A DNA stretch of 64,000 nt from positions 1,833,214-1,897,213 of the forward strand of contig QEOQ01000180.1 in NCBI GenBank assembly GCA_010279815.1, given 5' to 3'. The position numbers and the translations under genes were made by a program. This DNA is from Brachionus plicatilis. Lineage: Eukaryota; Rotifera; Eurotatoria; Ploima; Brachionidae. Of the stretch, positions 1-10,778 are shown piece after piece. How positions within the stretch are numbered: the stretch's first letter is position 1; every line of letters starts with the position of its first letter. The notes below the pieces were generated by a model, which was not told the origin of the DNA, searched no databases, and saw nothing but the letters and a program-made list of their open reading frames with translations.

Positions 1-473
1 ATTATCCATCTTTTCCTCTTAATGCTTTTAAAATTTTTAAAATCTTAAAAAAATTATTTTGCTAAGCTTTTTTTTAAATTTATTTAAAAAAACTGACGTA
101 CATCAAATATTCCAAATTTAATTTTAGATAAATTTTAAGACAAACAATTTTGAATTTTACATTTGACTATTGAATATTTTACAAACTCAGCTAAGACCTA
201 ATTAATTCTTAAATGATTCCATTAGATGGTTTAAGGTTTGATTAAAGACGTAATCTGTATTCTCACAATTCACTTTTTTAAGGTTAGCTTGTTTGAAATA
301 GAGTTTTTAGATTAGGTATAAATCTGAAATTTATCGTTAGATGCAACTAAACCAATATTAATAAATAAAATAAGATCATTATGTGAAGATTTAAAACTTT
401 TTAGACTTTTCCTCATTATAAATTAAAAAACAGTGCATCAACATAAGTTTTTATCTAAATAATTTTTTTTAAG
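1..473. other. Intron or upstream sequence of the palmitoyltransferase
   Basis: AT-rich sequence without a convincing exon. The first visible palmitoyltransferase exon begins after an AAG acceptor at 471-473 with two bases of a split codon, so at least the 3' part of this stretch is intron. Confidence 0.5.
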
Positions 474-2145
474 TAATCTTTATATTTCTGTACCATATAT
501 TTCTTATAATGCTTGCATGGTCATACTATCAAACCATATTCACTCCAATGAAACAGCCTACTAGTGAAGTAATTTTTCTTTTTTCCTTTAATTTAAAAAA
601 ATAAAATTTTTAAAACGAGATAAGTTTTATTTAAAAGAAACTGATATATATCAAATGCAAATATCGGAGAGCGAAATGACAACCAAAGCTTTAATAGATA
701 AAAAAGCAAAGGATCTACCTATTTTAACTCGAACTAGTAGTGGTAATGCACGTTATTGTGACAGATGTAAGTGTATTAAGCCAGATCGCGCGCATCATTG
801 TAGTATTTGCCAAATGTGTGTTTTAAAAATGGACCACCATTGCCCATGGGTCAACAATTGCGTCGGATACTCTAACTACAAATTTTTCATTCTTTTTCTA
901 TTTTATTCTGTTCTGTACTGCACTTACATATGTGCAACTAGTTTAGAATATTTCATCAAGTTTTGGGATGTAGGATTCAATAATTTATTAATTTAAAATT
1001 AAAATCTGATTTAATTTTATAGGAAATTCAGTCATTCCAAGCAGGAAAATTTCATCTATTACTTCTATTTTTTGTAGCAATAATGTTCGGTATAAGTGTT
1101 AGCACCTTGCTAGCCTATCATATTTATTTGTCTGGCAAAAATTGTACCACATTAGGTAACAAAAATAAAAAACTCTATTTGACTTAATTTAAAACATGCA
1201 TTTTTCAAGAATCATTTAGGTCTCCAATATTTATGAGCACTGGTTTAGCAGACAAAGATGGATTTAATTTAAGTGTGCCAGAAAATTTAAAACAAATATT
1301 TGGTGACAGCTGGTGGAAAGCGCTGGTCCCTATTTTTACAAGGTAAGTTACTTTTACTGGAAGTAAAGATGAGAAAAATTAAAAAATAAGGGTCGGTTTA
1401 CTTTTTGCCTATTTAGCACTTTTAATGGATTTGATTATTCACAAATGGTTCGACTGAATCTACGCGTTATACATAATGATGACAAATTTTCCAAGGTGAC
1501 AATAATGGGAAATGGTCTGGGTTACTCATCTACAATTTTTACCAATTTTGATTCTATTTGTAGCCATAATGATTTTCCGAGCATGCTTAAAAGTTATTAC
1601 AGGCCTCAGTTAGCCAGAAATCCTTTGGTTGACGATTCTTTTTTGACCACATCGTTTGATGATTCATTTAACCCTCATTTTAACAAAATAAATGAATACC
1701 GGGATGCAGTTTTAGAGAAAAATGTTCAAACACTTAACACAGTTCATGTGATAAACAATGTGAAAAGACATTCGTCGATTACGTTTGCTTCAGTATTTAA
1801 TCAAAATGATTCTGATCGATATGGCCCAAAAACATGTCAAATAAGCACCCATTTAGTCGAACCAAGGTTTTAATTTTAGGTTTTGCATGCATTTATGTTT
1901 TTTTTTTGATCTAACCGACTAATATTTTTTATTTTTTAAATCTTGATCAAAGATTTTATTTCAAATTAATAAAAAAATATTTTTCTAGTCCAACTGATGG
2001 AGTCAAATTTCCGACATCTGTAAAGCAATCAATAGCAGCCTCTAACCAGAGCTACAATACCACAGATATGCTCCTTTTGAATGAAAGACAGGCATTTAAT
2101 TCTGGAAATAGATCTTTAGAACAAATAAGAATAACGATGGAATAG
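474..2145 (+). CDS. DHHC palmitoyltransferase, ZDHHC2/15-like (5' end missing)
   Basis: S-acyltransferase that attaches palmitate to cysteines of membrane proteins at Golgi or plasma membrane. Exons seen: 474-563, 620-969, 1023-1155, 1210-1342, 1417-1866, 1989-2145; all join in frame, about 437 residues. Seen: a membrane segment ending [14 protein letters not shown], then the zinc-binding cysteine-rich domain with [15 protein letters not shown] and catalytic DHHC in [11 protein letters not shown], two further hydrophobic helices, and the family TTxE motif (CTTLE) after the last helix. The C-terminal tail (exon 1417 on) is polar and unlike the vertebrate tail. About 50 N-terminal residues, including the first membrane helix, are not found and probably lie upstream of the window. 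Resemblance to the ZDHHC2/15/20 group is from remembered alignment; which member is uncertain. Confidence 0.88.
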
Positions 2146-2472
2146 AAAAACATTCGGTCTGAATCAAGCGGTGCTCTATTCTAGTTTAGTTCTATTTTAG
2201 TTGGTTTCGTGATATTTAATTTTTTTAATTTGTCAAATATTTTAACTATTAGATAAAATATAATTTTTAATTAATTTAAAATTTATTTGAATTATTAAAT
2301 AACAAAAATTTGATTATTTTGTAACTCAATGTATTTCGTTTATTTGTATTGAATTCATTTATGTTCAATAAATTAAATATAAAATTAACAGTTTAAAAAG
2401 TGACTTTTGAGCGTAATATCTCAAAAGCTAATGTCCAAGTGAACTTTTAATTTGTCATTTTTATTAGCAATA
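2146..2472. other. Intergenic, palmitoyltransferase to ZnT9
   Basis: Holds the 3' flank of the palmitoyltransferase gene, with an AATAAA at 2367-2372 about 220 bp past its stop. Nothing else recognised. Confidence 0.5.
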
Positions 2473-5400
2473 ATGTACCCTGAAATCAAAATTGGATCAC
2501 TGCTGTTTAAAAATTTATCGCGAACAATTCTAAAAGGTTTTCACAAAATCTAAATAAATTAATTTCACTTTATTAATTAAAACATACATTGTTTACAGTT
2601 CCGTCCCAGAAATATTATACAAATAATGTGACTTTATTTAAAAATAAAAGGAATATTTACAACTTTGTTTTGAATAAAAAGTAATTTAATGAAAAATTTT
2701 TGAAAAAATAAAAAAAAATTTGAAGACTGTCACTGTCTTCGTTTTGGCGAAATAAATCCACGACCGAAAAACAAAATTCCAATCCATCCAAAGATAGCAA
2801 ACAAAAGCCATATCAAAATGTAAATATTCGACTTGTACCAAAAAATGTAACATCCTCAAAAATTGATTATTCACGCAGTTACACCGCAAATAATTTCATT
2901 ACAGCTGTACGAGCCATGCATGAGTATCTTTTAGGAGCAAAGTGAAGAAAAAAAACATTCTTAATTTTCAATTTAATACTTGGAGTTTCTTCTAGAGATT
3001 TAGAAGGTCTAATAAAATACAAAAGAAGGAATCCTTTTGACGAGTATGGTCAAAGTGAATTAATTAATGTATATCTCAGATCGGAAGTTGAGGCTAAAGC
3101 ACTATCCATTTGGGGCTCAATAGAAAATATACAAAAAGAACAAGAAAAGCGTAGAAAAGAGTACGATCAGCAGCGACAGGCTGTTTTTATTCTCAAAAAG
3201 TCACTAAAAGACTATCATAATCGGGTTGAACAATTGGAAAATCCATTTACAGATAAACAATATGTAAATTTTAATTTTTAAAAAAATGTTCCTTATAAAA
3301 ATAAATTAAAAAAGTCAAATACGACAATATTTAAAACCCTATCCGGAAAGGTAGTCCTTAGTGCAATTGCAATGTAATATCTATTAACCCTTGAAAGAAA
3401 AATAACTTTTTTTTTTAAAAAAAAGTAATGCAATGAATTTTGTTGTTAAACTTGTTGGATGGATTTATTCAGGATCATCTAGTTTATTTTCAGAAGCTGT
3501 ACATTCTTTTGCAGACACAATGAACCAACTTATTCTTGCATTTGGTCTGCATCAGTCATTGAAGCGGCCTAATAGTGAACATCCGTAAACATCCAAAAAT
3601 ACTCAGTTTTTTAATTAAGTAATAAATTTCTTAAGTTACGGATATTCGAACATGACTTATATAACATCTTTAATTTCCGGAGTTGGAATATTTTGTTTTG
3701 GAACAGGCCTATCTTGGTATCATGGAATTACTGGTCTCCTTGATCCGCATCCTATTGAATCTCTCAGTTGGGTATTAACTTAAGTCTTTTGAAATGTTAT
3801 ATGTGCTAATAAAAGAAAAGGCTTTAGTGCTGCTGATTGGATCGGCATTTAGTGAGAGTGGAACACTGGCAATGGCTTATTTGGACACAAAACAAAATGC
3901 CCAAAAGCTTGGTCTTAGCTTTTGGGACTACGTAATTCAAGGATACAATCCGAGTGTTAATGTAGTTCTACTTGAAGACATGGCTGCAGTCTTAGGAGTT
4001 GTAATAGCAGGTAGTTGCATGACCATAACCTATTATACAGGGAATCCGATAGCCGACTGTGTTGGCTCTTTGCTCGTGGGTGCTGTTATGGGTGGTGTGG
4101 CTAGTTTTATAATTTATACTAACACTACTGCCTTGGTCGGAAGGTAAAGATAATTGGCTGAATATTTTTAATTTTGAAAACTAAATTTTTTATTAAGATC
4201 GATTCCGACACCGAAAATAAACATGATTAGTAATGATTTAGAATCAGACATAATGATCAGATCAATACATGATGTAAAAGCAACTGACTTGGGCAGTCAA
4301 ACAGTTATGTTCAAAGCTGAAGTGGATATCGATGGACGAGAGATGACACGCTCTTATTTGGAAAAAATAAATATTGAAAATTTGCTGGATGTAAGTTAAC
4401 ATATGTCTCTTTTACCATGTTACAAGCTGATCACATTTTTTTTACCAGTAAAGTAAAATTTCTCTAATATAGATTTGTTCTCATGGCCATAGTTTTTTAA
4501 TAGCGATGTTTTATACTTTAATTCATGAAGTTAATATATTCAACTAAATTTTCAAAATTTAAGAAAAAGGAAAAATTTAGGCGTGTTAATTTTTACTAAT
4601 TCTAATTTCTAATTTTATCACCAATTTTACTAAACGATTTTATTTTTATAAATAGCATGTTAAAAATTCTTATTCTTTTTTGATAATATTAATTAAAATT
4701 TCAAGTTAAACTCAATCCTCTTTATAAAAATATCTATTAAAAAATTAAAAGGCTAATCGTGTTTCATTACTTAATTCAATATTTTGATATAATTTTGATT
4801 TATTGAAAAGAAATTTTTAATTTCAATAATTTTTATTCAAACTCAAGAAAAATAAATAGAAAGATGTGTTTGTTATTGTAGATACTTTTTTGGGTACTGT
4901 TTTTTTTAGTGATAAAATCAGACATTAAAATACAAAAAGAACTAATCGACAGCAATTTAAAAGCTATCTTAATATACATTAATTTAAAATATAAGAAAAT
5001 TTGAACTAAAATAAAATGAAATAGTTTACTGATGAATAAAATAAAATTTAATTGACAAAAGTATATTTTTAGAAGAATAATTAAAAACTTTCTTTATTCT
5101 AATTTTAATTATTTAATTTCTTTAAAAAAGCTTTTATTTTGATACAAAAAGAGCACAAAATTAAAGAATTTTTATTGTATCTTTAAAGAATTGGTAAAAG
5201 TCTTAAAAATTCTGTTTGAATATTAGAAGAATTATAAACTGTGTTTGAGATGTGCAAAATTAAAGTAAAAGTTTTTAAGATTGATGAAAAAAATATATCT
5301 TTAAATAAACTCTTGTTTTATTTTGACTTTGAAATGAATCTAAATTTTACCTTAGATCCTTTACAGTATAAAAAGACAAAAATTAGTTTGTCCGATAAAT

Positions 5401-5715
5401 TTCGGGAGTTTTTTCCATATATACTCAACATTCCACCATTTATAAAAAGATAGCCAGTTTGTTTCATAAAGTGGATTATTAGATGAAAAAACATAAACAT
5501 TTTAATTTCAGGAATTAAGCAATATTAATAATGTTCAAGATGCTGAAAAATTCATGCTTAAACATGGAGAGAATATTGTCGACAGAGTCGGAGCAGAAAT
5601 TGACAGAATCGAACGAAATTTAAGAGTAAATTAAAATTTTAATTTATAAATGTAATATTTTTATTTTTAGAAAAAATATCCTGATCTACGCCACGTCGAT
5701 TTGGAAGTTCTCTAG
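2473..5715 (+). CDS. SLC30A9: Zinc transporter 9 (SLC30A9)
   Basis: Cation-diffusion-facilitator zinc transporter; the family member ZnT9 exports zinc from mitochondria. Firm exons: 2726-2941, 2996-3263, 3315-3373, 3426-3584, 3636-3771, 3821-4143, 4198-4390, 5512-5625, 5671-5715, giving about 504 residues in one frame. Seen: the ZnT9-specific N-domain (NNFITAVRAMHEYLL, NVYLRSEVEAKALSIWGS), zinc-site helix with His and Asp in AVHSFADTMNQ, second site helix LLEDMAAVLGV, and the C-terminal domain (IHDVKATDLG, FKAEVDIDGREMTRSYLEK) ending KYPDLRHVDLEVL as in vertebrates. The 5' end is unresolved: an ATG at 2473 with a basic, mitochondrial-style start is a good candidate, but I could not join it to 2726 with clean phases. 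A 1,121-bp intron (4391-5511) is exceptionally long for this gene and carries no recognised element. Confidence 0.93.
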
Positions 5716-6051
5716 AACTTTGAATATTTTTAATTTAGTTTAATTAATAAAGATAAATTAATTTATCTTTAACATATGTATATATTTTAGTTTAATTTTT
5801 TAAAAAAGATTGTCCAAAACTTAAATTTTATTAACACGGTGACTTTATCATTTTAATGTTATTTTCATTTATGTTATTTTTATTAATTAATTGGATATCT
5901 TGTTTTAGTAAAGATCAAAAAATAAATTTATATCTAATATAATACAGACTAATTTTTTTACAGTCTATGTAAAGTAATGTCCATAGTAACCAACTTGAGA
6001 AAATATTCATTTATATCTGATACTTTAAATTTTCAAATAAAAATTTGAAAA
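5716..6051. other. Intergenic, ZnT9 to CPLANE2
   Basis: AT-rich; an AATAAA-type signal lies about 30 bp past the ZnT9 stop. No other feature seen. Confidence 0.5.
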
Positions 6052-7369
6052 ATGAGCTGTTTTGATAAGAATTGGTTTAAAAATGATTACGGATCCAAGG
6101 TTCTTCAAGCATTTCGTCAAAAAGACAAAATTCGAGTTTATGGTAAGAAAACAATTATTGTTGATTTTGTTCTGAAATTCTATTTAGGATTAATTGAAAA
6201 ACCTACTCTTCCTGGCTCTTTTACACAATACGAGGAAGTAAAATTCAAAATTTTAATGTTGGGACGGTCTTTTTCAGGAAAGACGTCTTTTTTAAACAGC
6301 TTTGTTTCATCAAAAATAAATGATAAAGAATACATTGAAACACCAGGTAAATTAAATATTTTTTTTAAATGTAGATTAAATATTTGATGCTACTTTTTTG
6401 TTAGGTATTCAAATAACTAATTTATATTGGCCAGTAAAAATGATAGATTCGGAAAAAATGATGGTATTTAATCTCGGATTTTGGGATATTGGAGATTTTG
6501 CCTCTAAAAAATACACTTATATACAACCAGTAAGTTGAATATTTAATTTTATATATTTAAAATTTTAAAATTTCGATTGTTATCTGAATTAGAATGTCTA
6601 AGCTTTTGCTGGTTTCCAGTTTTTCTCGGAATAATTAAATCATAAGTCTTATCTCAAAGATGAAGATAATGAGTCATTAAAAACTTCAGAAAAATTGGAG
6701 CTTTTTCTTTCGAGAAATTAATTACTATTTATTGTCATTAATTGATTTTAATGTTAATGCCTATATGATAACAAAAAAATATATTTGCATAAAGTTAAGA
6801 ATTCCATATAGATATTACATTCATTTGTTCAAATAGAGAATCATTCATTTTTATAGTTGAAATAATTTATTAACAAATTTCAAGTCTTAAATTGTTTCAA
6901 AAATTTTATATCTTAATAACATTTGACAGAATAATTGAAAATTATATTTCAAAAACAACAAGTTTTTATTTTTAAATTTAATTTTTTTTTTATTTTAGGC
7001 AAGTGTTGAATGTTTAGACTGTAGAATATTTGTTTTTTCATGGATCGATAAACAAAGTTTTGTTGAAATTCTAGACATTTTGAAGAAGTTGTCTTTAGAA
7101 CAGAGCGAAGAAAATGTTCCGAACATTATCGTTGGGACAAAGTTAATATTTAATTTTTTCTTATTAAAATTGAATTAAAGCTATTTCTATCAAGATTTGA
7201 CAAAGTGATTCATAGTGAAATTGGTCCAGAATTGATTAATGAAATAGAAAAATTCACCAACACAAAAATAATTAACTTTAGTTCGATTGTTAACCAGTCA
7301 TTTGATCAATTGAGTTTGATTATGAATCGTATTTGTGAAGTTTTATGGGATAAAAAATCTTCAAAATAA
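6052..7369 (+). CDS. CPLANE2: CPLANE2/RSG1-type small GTPase
   Basis: Rab-like small GTPase of the ciliogenesis and planar polarity effector complex; the family member RSG1 acts at basal bodies in intraflagellar transport. Exons 6052-6142, 6188-6346, 6405-6529, 6999-7141, 7195-7369 give 230 residues. Seen: an N-terminal extension, the RSG1-like block RVYGLIEKPTLP, P-loop GRSFSGKTS, switch region PGIQITNLYWPVK, WDIGD in place of the usual DxxG, and GTKFD where classical GTPases have NKxD (vertebrate RSG1 also has a GSKFD form). The degenerate motifs are typical for this subfamily rather than signs of decay. The first intron is only 45 bp. HPF1 follows 117 bp downstream on the same strand. Confidence 0.85.
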
Positions 7370-7389
7370 AATTTTATCTTTAATATTTA

Positions 7390-7395
7390 AATAAA
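7390..7395 (+). terminator. AATAAA poly(A) signal for CPLANE2
   Basis: Canonical hexamer 21 bp past the CPLANE2 stop and 92 bp before the HPF1 start, so the short intergenic holds its own cleavage signal. Confidence 0.5.
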
Positions 7396-7475
7396 TTTTT
7401 AGGCTTTTTATTTAAATTCCACTACCTAGGATGTAATAAGCCTATGATGTTACTATAAGCTTTTCTAATATTTCT

Positions 7476-7486
7476 TTCAGTCTCAG
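7476..7486 (+). promoter_or_regulatory. Splice-acceptor-like site just before the HPF1 start
   Basis: A pyrimidine-rich run ending TTTCAG, then TCTCAG directly against the ATG. It could be the 3' end of a 5'-UTR intron or a trans-splice acceptor. In this T-rich DNA such sites also arise by chance. Confidence 0.35.
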
Positions 7487-8948
7487 ATGGCAAATAAAAA
7501 GCCGCTTTGTAAATATGGCGATAAATGCTTTAGAAAAAATCCAAACCATCTAAAAAATTATGAGCATTCCCCGGAACAATTAAATGATGAAAATTCTAAT
7601 CATAAAGACCAAGATAATGAGTCCTTAAACAAATCAGAAAAATTAGATCTTTTGACAAAAAATTTAGAAAAATGCACTGAACAAAATAAACACCTAAAAG
7701 ATATTGAAAAATTTGATTTATCAAAAATCTCTGGTAATAAATAAAAATATTTGAATTTTATTAAAATCAATCAATACAAGATATGAGAAAATTTGTTACC
7801 GAAACTAATAGAATGGAAATGCCTGAAGACTTTTATCAATTTTTGGAGTTTTGTAAATCAATAAACGAATCTGATCCCAAACGTACTGGAGCATAAACTC
7901 TTTAAAATTAATTTTACTTTAATTTTCATTGATAAGATGCATTACAAGATATAGGAATAGAACTCACTGGAATATATGATCTTGTTATTAAAGGATACAA
8001 ACTTGACTACAGACTTCATGCACGATATTTTTTTGATCCTCCTGAATTTCAAACAATTCTTAAAGTTTTAAACAGTCCGAGTGAAACACATTTTGGATAT
8101 TTTAGGTAAAATAATGCTGATTTTTTAAGATTACAAATTTTTAAATTTGTGCTTTAAGGGATGACCCTGATGAATTACCTGTCTTTGTTGGTGTCAGTGA
8201 ACCAAAATTAGATTGTAAAATTCATATTAAAAGTGATAACTTATTCGGAGCACTGAAGTAAATTTTACGCATGATTAATGTTTAAAGTTTTAATTAAAAA
8301 TTATATAGTTGGTACTTAGATGAGTTATTGAGTGGACGAAGCTATAAAATTGATTCACCTTTGGAAATAGTCAAAAAGTTTAAATCTTCTTTTGATCTGT
8401 GGTGCGAAAAGCTAAAATCATCAAAATCATTTTCATTAGGCTTGAAAACTCCTCGCATAAAATCTAGAGAGAAAAAAGTGAATGCGAAGACTTTTCATAC
8501 AGCAGGACTTGTTGTTCCTGTGGACTCAAAGTATTTTTGAAAATTATCTTCAAATTTAAATTAATTTAAAAAAAAAATTAAAGTGGATTTGGATACCGAG
8601 ATATTCCAGAATCTTATGGTTAGTTTAGATTAAATATATTTAATATTTTTTCATTCAAATTTTTTTATAGAAAAGCAAAAACAAATATTTAAAATTTTCT
8701 GCGATAAAAGTCAGGAACAAAAAAAACATGCCAGTGACAGAATTCAAGAAATAATAACTCTAATTCAGTTTGCAAATGATGAAATAGACTACGGAATGGG
8801 TCTCGAGTTTGGTCTAAATATGTTTTGTTTTGGTGATGTTGGACTTCATAAATTTGTTAAAATTATTTTACCAATAACCTATGAACTTTTGGGCCGTAGT
8901 TTTTATGCTGAAATAATAGTAGAGCATCTAAAGAACAGAAAAGAATAA
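7487..8948 (+). CDS. HPF1: Histone PARylation factor 1 with PBZ zinc finger
   Basis: HPF1 joins PARP1/2 to complete the active site for serine ADP-ribosylation of histones after DNA damage. Exons 7487-7733, 7781-7882, 7937-8105, 8159-8257, 8309-8530, 8584-8618, 8671-8948 give 383 residues, longer than the 346-residue human protein because of the N-terminus. Seen: an N-terminal PAR-binding zinc finger (PBZ; KPLCKYGDKCFRKNPNHL then EH, a C2H2 arrangement), a charged linker, then the HPF1 fold: MPEDFYQFLEFC, YFFDPPEFQTIL, FRDDPDELPVFVGV, KTFHTAGLVVPVD, and the catalytic region QFANDEIDYGMGLEFG containing the Asp-Glu pair that human HPF1 uses (D283/E284 by alignment). It ends with FYAEIIVEHL. PBZ is absent from vertebrate HPF1 but known in some invertebrate homologues. 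Likely functional. Confidence 0.93.
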
Positions 8949-9068
8949 AATTAAACTTATTATTTTGAAATTTTGCCAAAAAATTAAATCGAAATTCAAA
9001 AGTCGCAAATAAACGTTAATTTACAAATTTTTTTAATAAAATATTGAATTGTCTATTTTTATTTATTA

Positions 9069-9077
9069 ATTTTTTAA
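9069..9077. repeat. Left 9-bp target-site duplication of the MULE
   Basis: ATTTTTTAA, repeated exactly at 9969-9977 on the other side of the element. Confidence 0.75.
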
Positions 9078-9968
9078 GGGGTATTATTAATCGATCTCTT
9101 ACATTACTTAAACGATCACTTAACAAAATATTTTATTTTATTTTTTCTATCTATAATTTTATTTATTCGATTAATATGATTAATTAACTGTCTCTAAAAA
9201 TAAATATTTATGTATCCTGAGTTTTTTTGTCACTAAATTTACTGAAGATGAGAATGATTATGATGAATATAGCTCTTAACTTAATTAATGAACAGTTGAA
9301 ATTATCTCTTGATTTAATTTATTTATCTCATTTGAAGATGATCTAAAGTGATCTAAGTTTTTTCAAAGTATTGAAATGTCTGATAGTGAGTATCGAGTAG
9401 TTAATGACTATGTACCTTCTGAATCAGAATCTGAAGACGAGGTTTAAGAATCCAATAAAAAGAAAAGAACCAGGAAGAAATGGATCTATGAGAGAACATT
9501 CGACGATCAAGAAGCATCCAAAGACTGGTTAGATTGCCAACACTGGGCATGGTATTAACAAAGAGACCAAGGAATATATAGAGGATTTACTAGAAAAAGG
9601 TGTTCAATTACCGCTTGTCCTTCTAAATAACATCGAGGAGGAAATAGAAAAAAAAAAAAAAGAAAATATCAATACCGATTTACAAGTTCCAACTGAGAAG
9701 CAATTGTATAACTACCTAGCTCAGTATCGTAAACGTAAACTTATAAGATATTATTTTATTTGAAATTTTTTGAAATTTTTTATGATTCTTTTTTTTTAAA
9801 TCAATTTAATAAATAAAAATAAGAGATAATTTAAGTAAAATTAGTTGCTGTTTTATTTAATTTAGGAGACAGATTAACAAATATAAGTTAAGGGTATTTA
9901 GTAAAATAAGAGATAGAAAAATATTAGTGATCGATTAAGTAATTTTAGAGATCGATTAAATACCTCCC
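9078..9968 (+). mobile_element. Mutator-like DNA transposon remnant with TIRs
   Basis: An 891-bp unit. The left end (GGGGTATTATTAATCGATCT...) and the reverse complement of the right end (GGGAGGTATTTAATCGATCT...) match with few differences over about 45 bp. It is flanked by an exact 9-bp duplication, the length expected for Mutator-like elements. Inside lies a broken coding remnant (9376-9763). It looks like an internally deleted, non-autonomous copy. Confidence 0.8.
9376..9763 (+). pseudogene. Degenerate MULE/FLYWCH-type transposon protein fragment
   Basis: An acidic start (MSDSEYRVVNDYVPS...) is stopped at about 9446, then continues in the same frame with KKWIYERTFDDQEASKDWL, a FLYWCH-like opening. 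The frame then changes to GHGINKETKEYIEDLLEKG ... EKQLYNYLAQYRKRK, a charged segment that I associate with MULE-family proteins from memory. The missing middle and the frame change imply an internal deletion. Non-functional. Confidence 0.6.
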
Positions 9969-9977
9969 ATTTTTTAA
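9969..9977. repeat. Right 9-bp target-site duplication of the MULE
   Basis: ATTTTTTAA, an exact copy of 9069-9077. Confidence 0.75.
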
Positions 9978-10222
9978 TTTAAATTTTTAAAAAATTGTTG
10001 ACTAAGCTTAAAAAATAAAAACAAGTTTTTGATAGATATTACGAAAATTTACCAATTTAGTTTGATTTACACATATTTAAAACAAAATAGTAAACATGTT
10101 GCATATTCTTGTTGATTACGAATTATTACGAAATTTTTAGTCGTATTATGATTTATTTTACAAATTTTCTAATCACAATAAAAATTTAAAAGACTGAAAA
10201 AAAATTTAAAAAAATTTGAATT

Positions 10223-10649
10223 TTAAATAGATGAGCTTAGACTGAAATTGTCGAAAATTTCAGAGGCGATATCAGAGTTATGCAAGTTTCTAAAACCTGA
10301 TTCATTACTTAAATCATTAGTTTGATCATCGATTTGATTAAAATTCAAATTTGCTTCTCTAAATGTTAGAATTTTTCGTCTAATCTTTTCCTCAAAATGC
10401 AACGCAGTTTTTGCCATAAAAATGAACTGAAAAACCACAATTAAAATCAAAGCAACTCCTTGAAAAAATTTTAATTCTTGAAAAAATTGTGCCGATTTCA
10501 AATATACCTGCCGCTATTGGTAGTATGGACAAAATTAAATTAAAAAATTTGTCATTTTTCTCTTCTAAATGCTCATTAATAAAATTATTGACTTCCATTT
10601 CTTGGTCATAATTAAGTCTTGCAAAAATCTCACTTTGATTAATCTTCAT
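10223..10649 (-). CDS. Small single-pass membrane protein, unknown function
   Basis: I do not recognise this protein. Two exons (10508-10649 and 10223-10458, 49-bp intron with a GTATAT donor) join in frame to 125 residues. Seen: an acidic, polar N-terminus (MKINQSEIFARLNYDQEMEV...), one hydrophobic stretch created across the splice (LILSILPIAAG joined to VALILIVVFQFIFMA), a basic patch EEKIRRK right after it, then a polar Asn/Asp/Ser-rich tail. The positive charges after the helix suggest an internal C-terminus. It lies 129 bp downstream of MAT2B on the same strand. The splice is supported only by phase and by the helix it restores. Confidence 0.55.
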
Positions 10650-10778
10650 CGAATATTAGTTAAGCAAAAGTAATCAAAAAGTTTTATTCTAAAATTTATT
10701 CTTTAAATATATTTGTTAGATATGGTTCGTTGACTAAAATAACTATGCTTTTAAAATTTGAATAATTTTAGTTTATTT

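Noticed and set aside
2599..2681. Extra ZnT9 exon joining the ATG at 2473 to 2726
   Set aside because: The frame entered from 2473 hits a TAA before the candidate donor at 2682, and the alternative donor at 2629 gives the wrong phase; left unresolved rather than called.
2686..2889. Open frame on the - strand, about 67 codons
   Set aside because: It overlaps the N-terminal exon of ZnT9, which has clear homology on the + strand; the - strand peptide has no family character.
3772..3784. A 13-bp intron between ZnT9 segments
   Set aside because: Too short to splice. Alignment to ZnT9 puts the acceptor at 3820, giving a normal 49-bp intron and restoring the conserved W-A-L-V-L-L sequence.
5241..5453. 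Open frame of 70 codons inside the long ZnT9 intron
   Set aside because: Low-complexity Phe/Lys/Ile content, no splice sites fitting the ZnT9 frame, and an equally long frame on the opposite strand.
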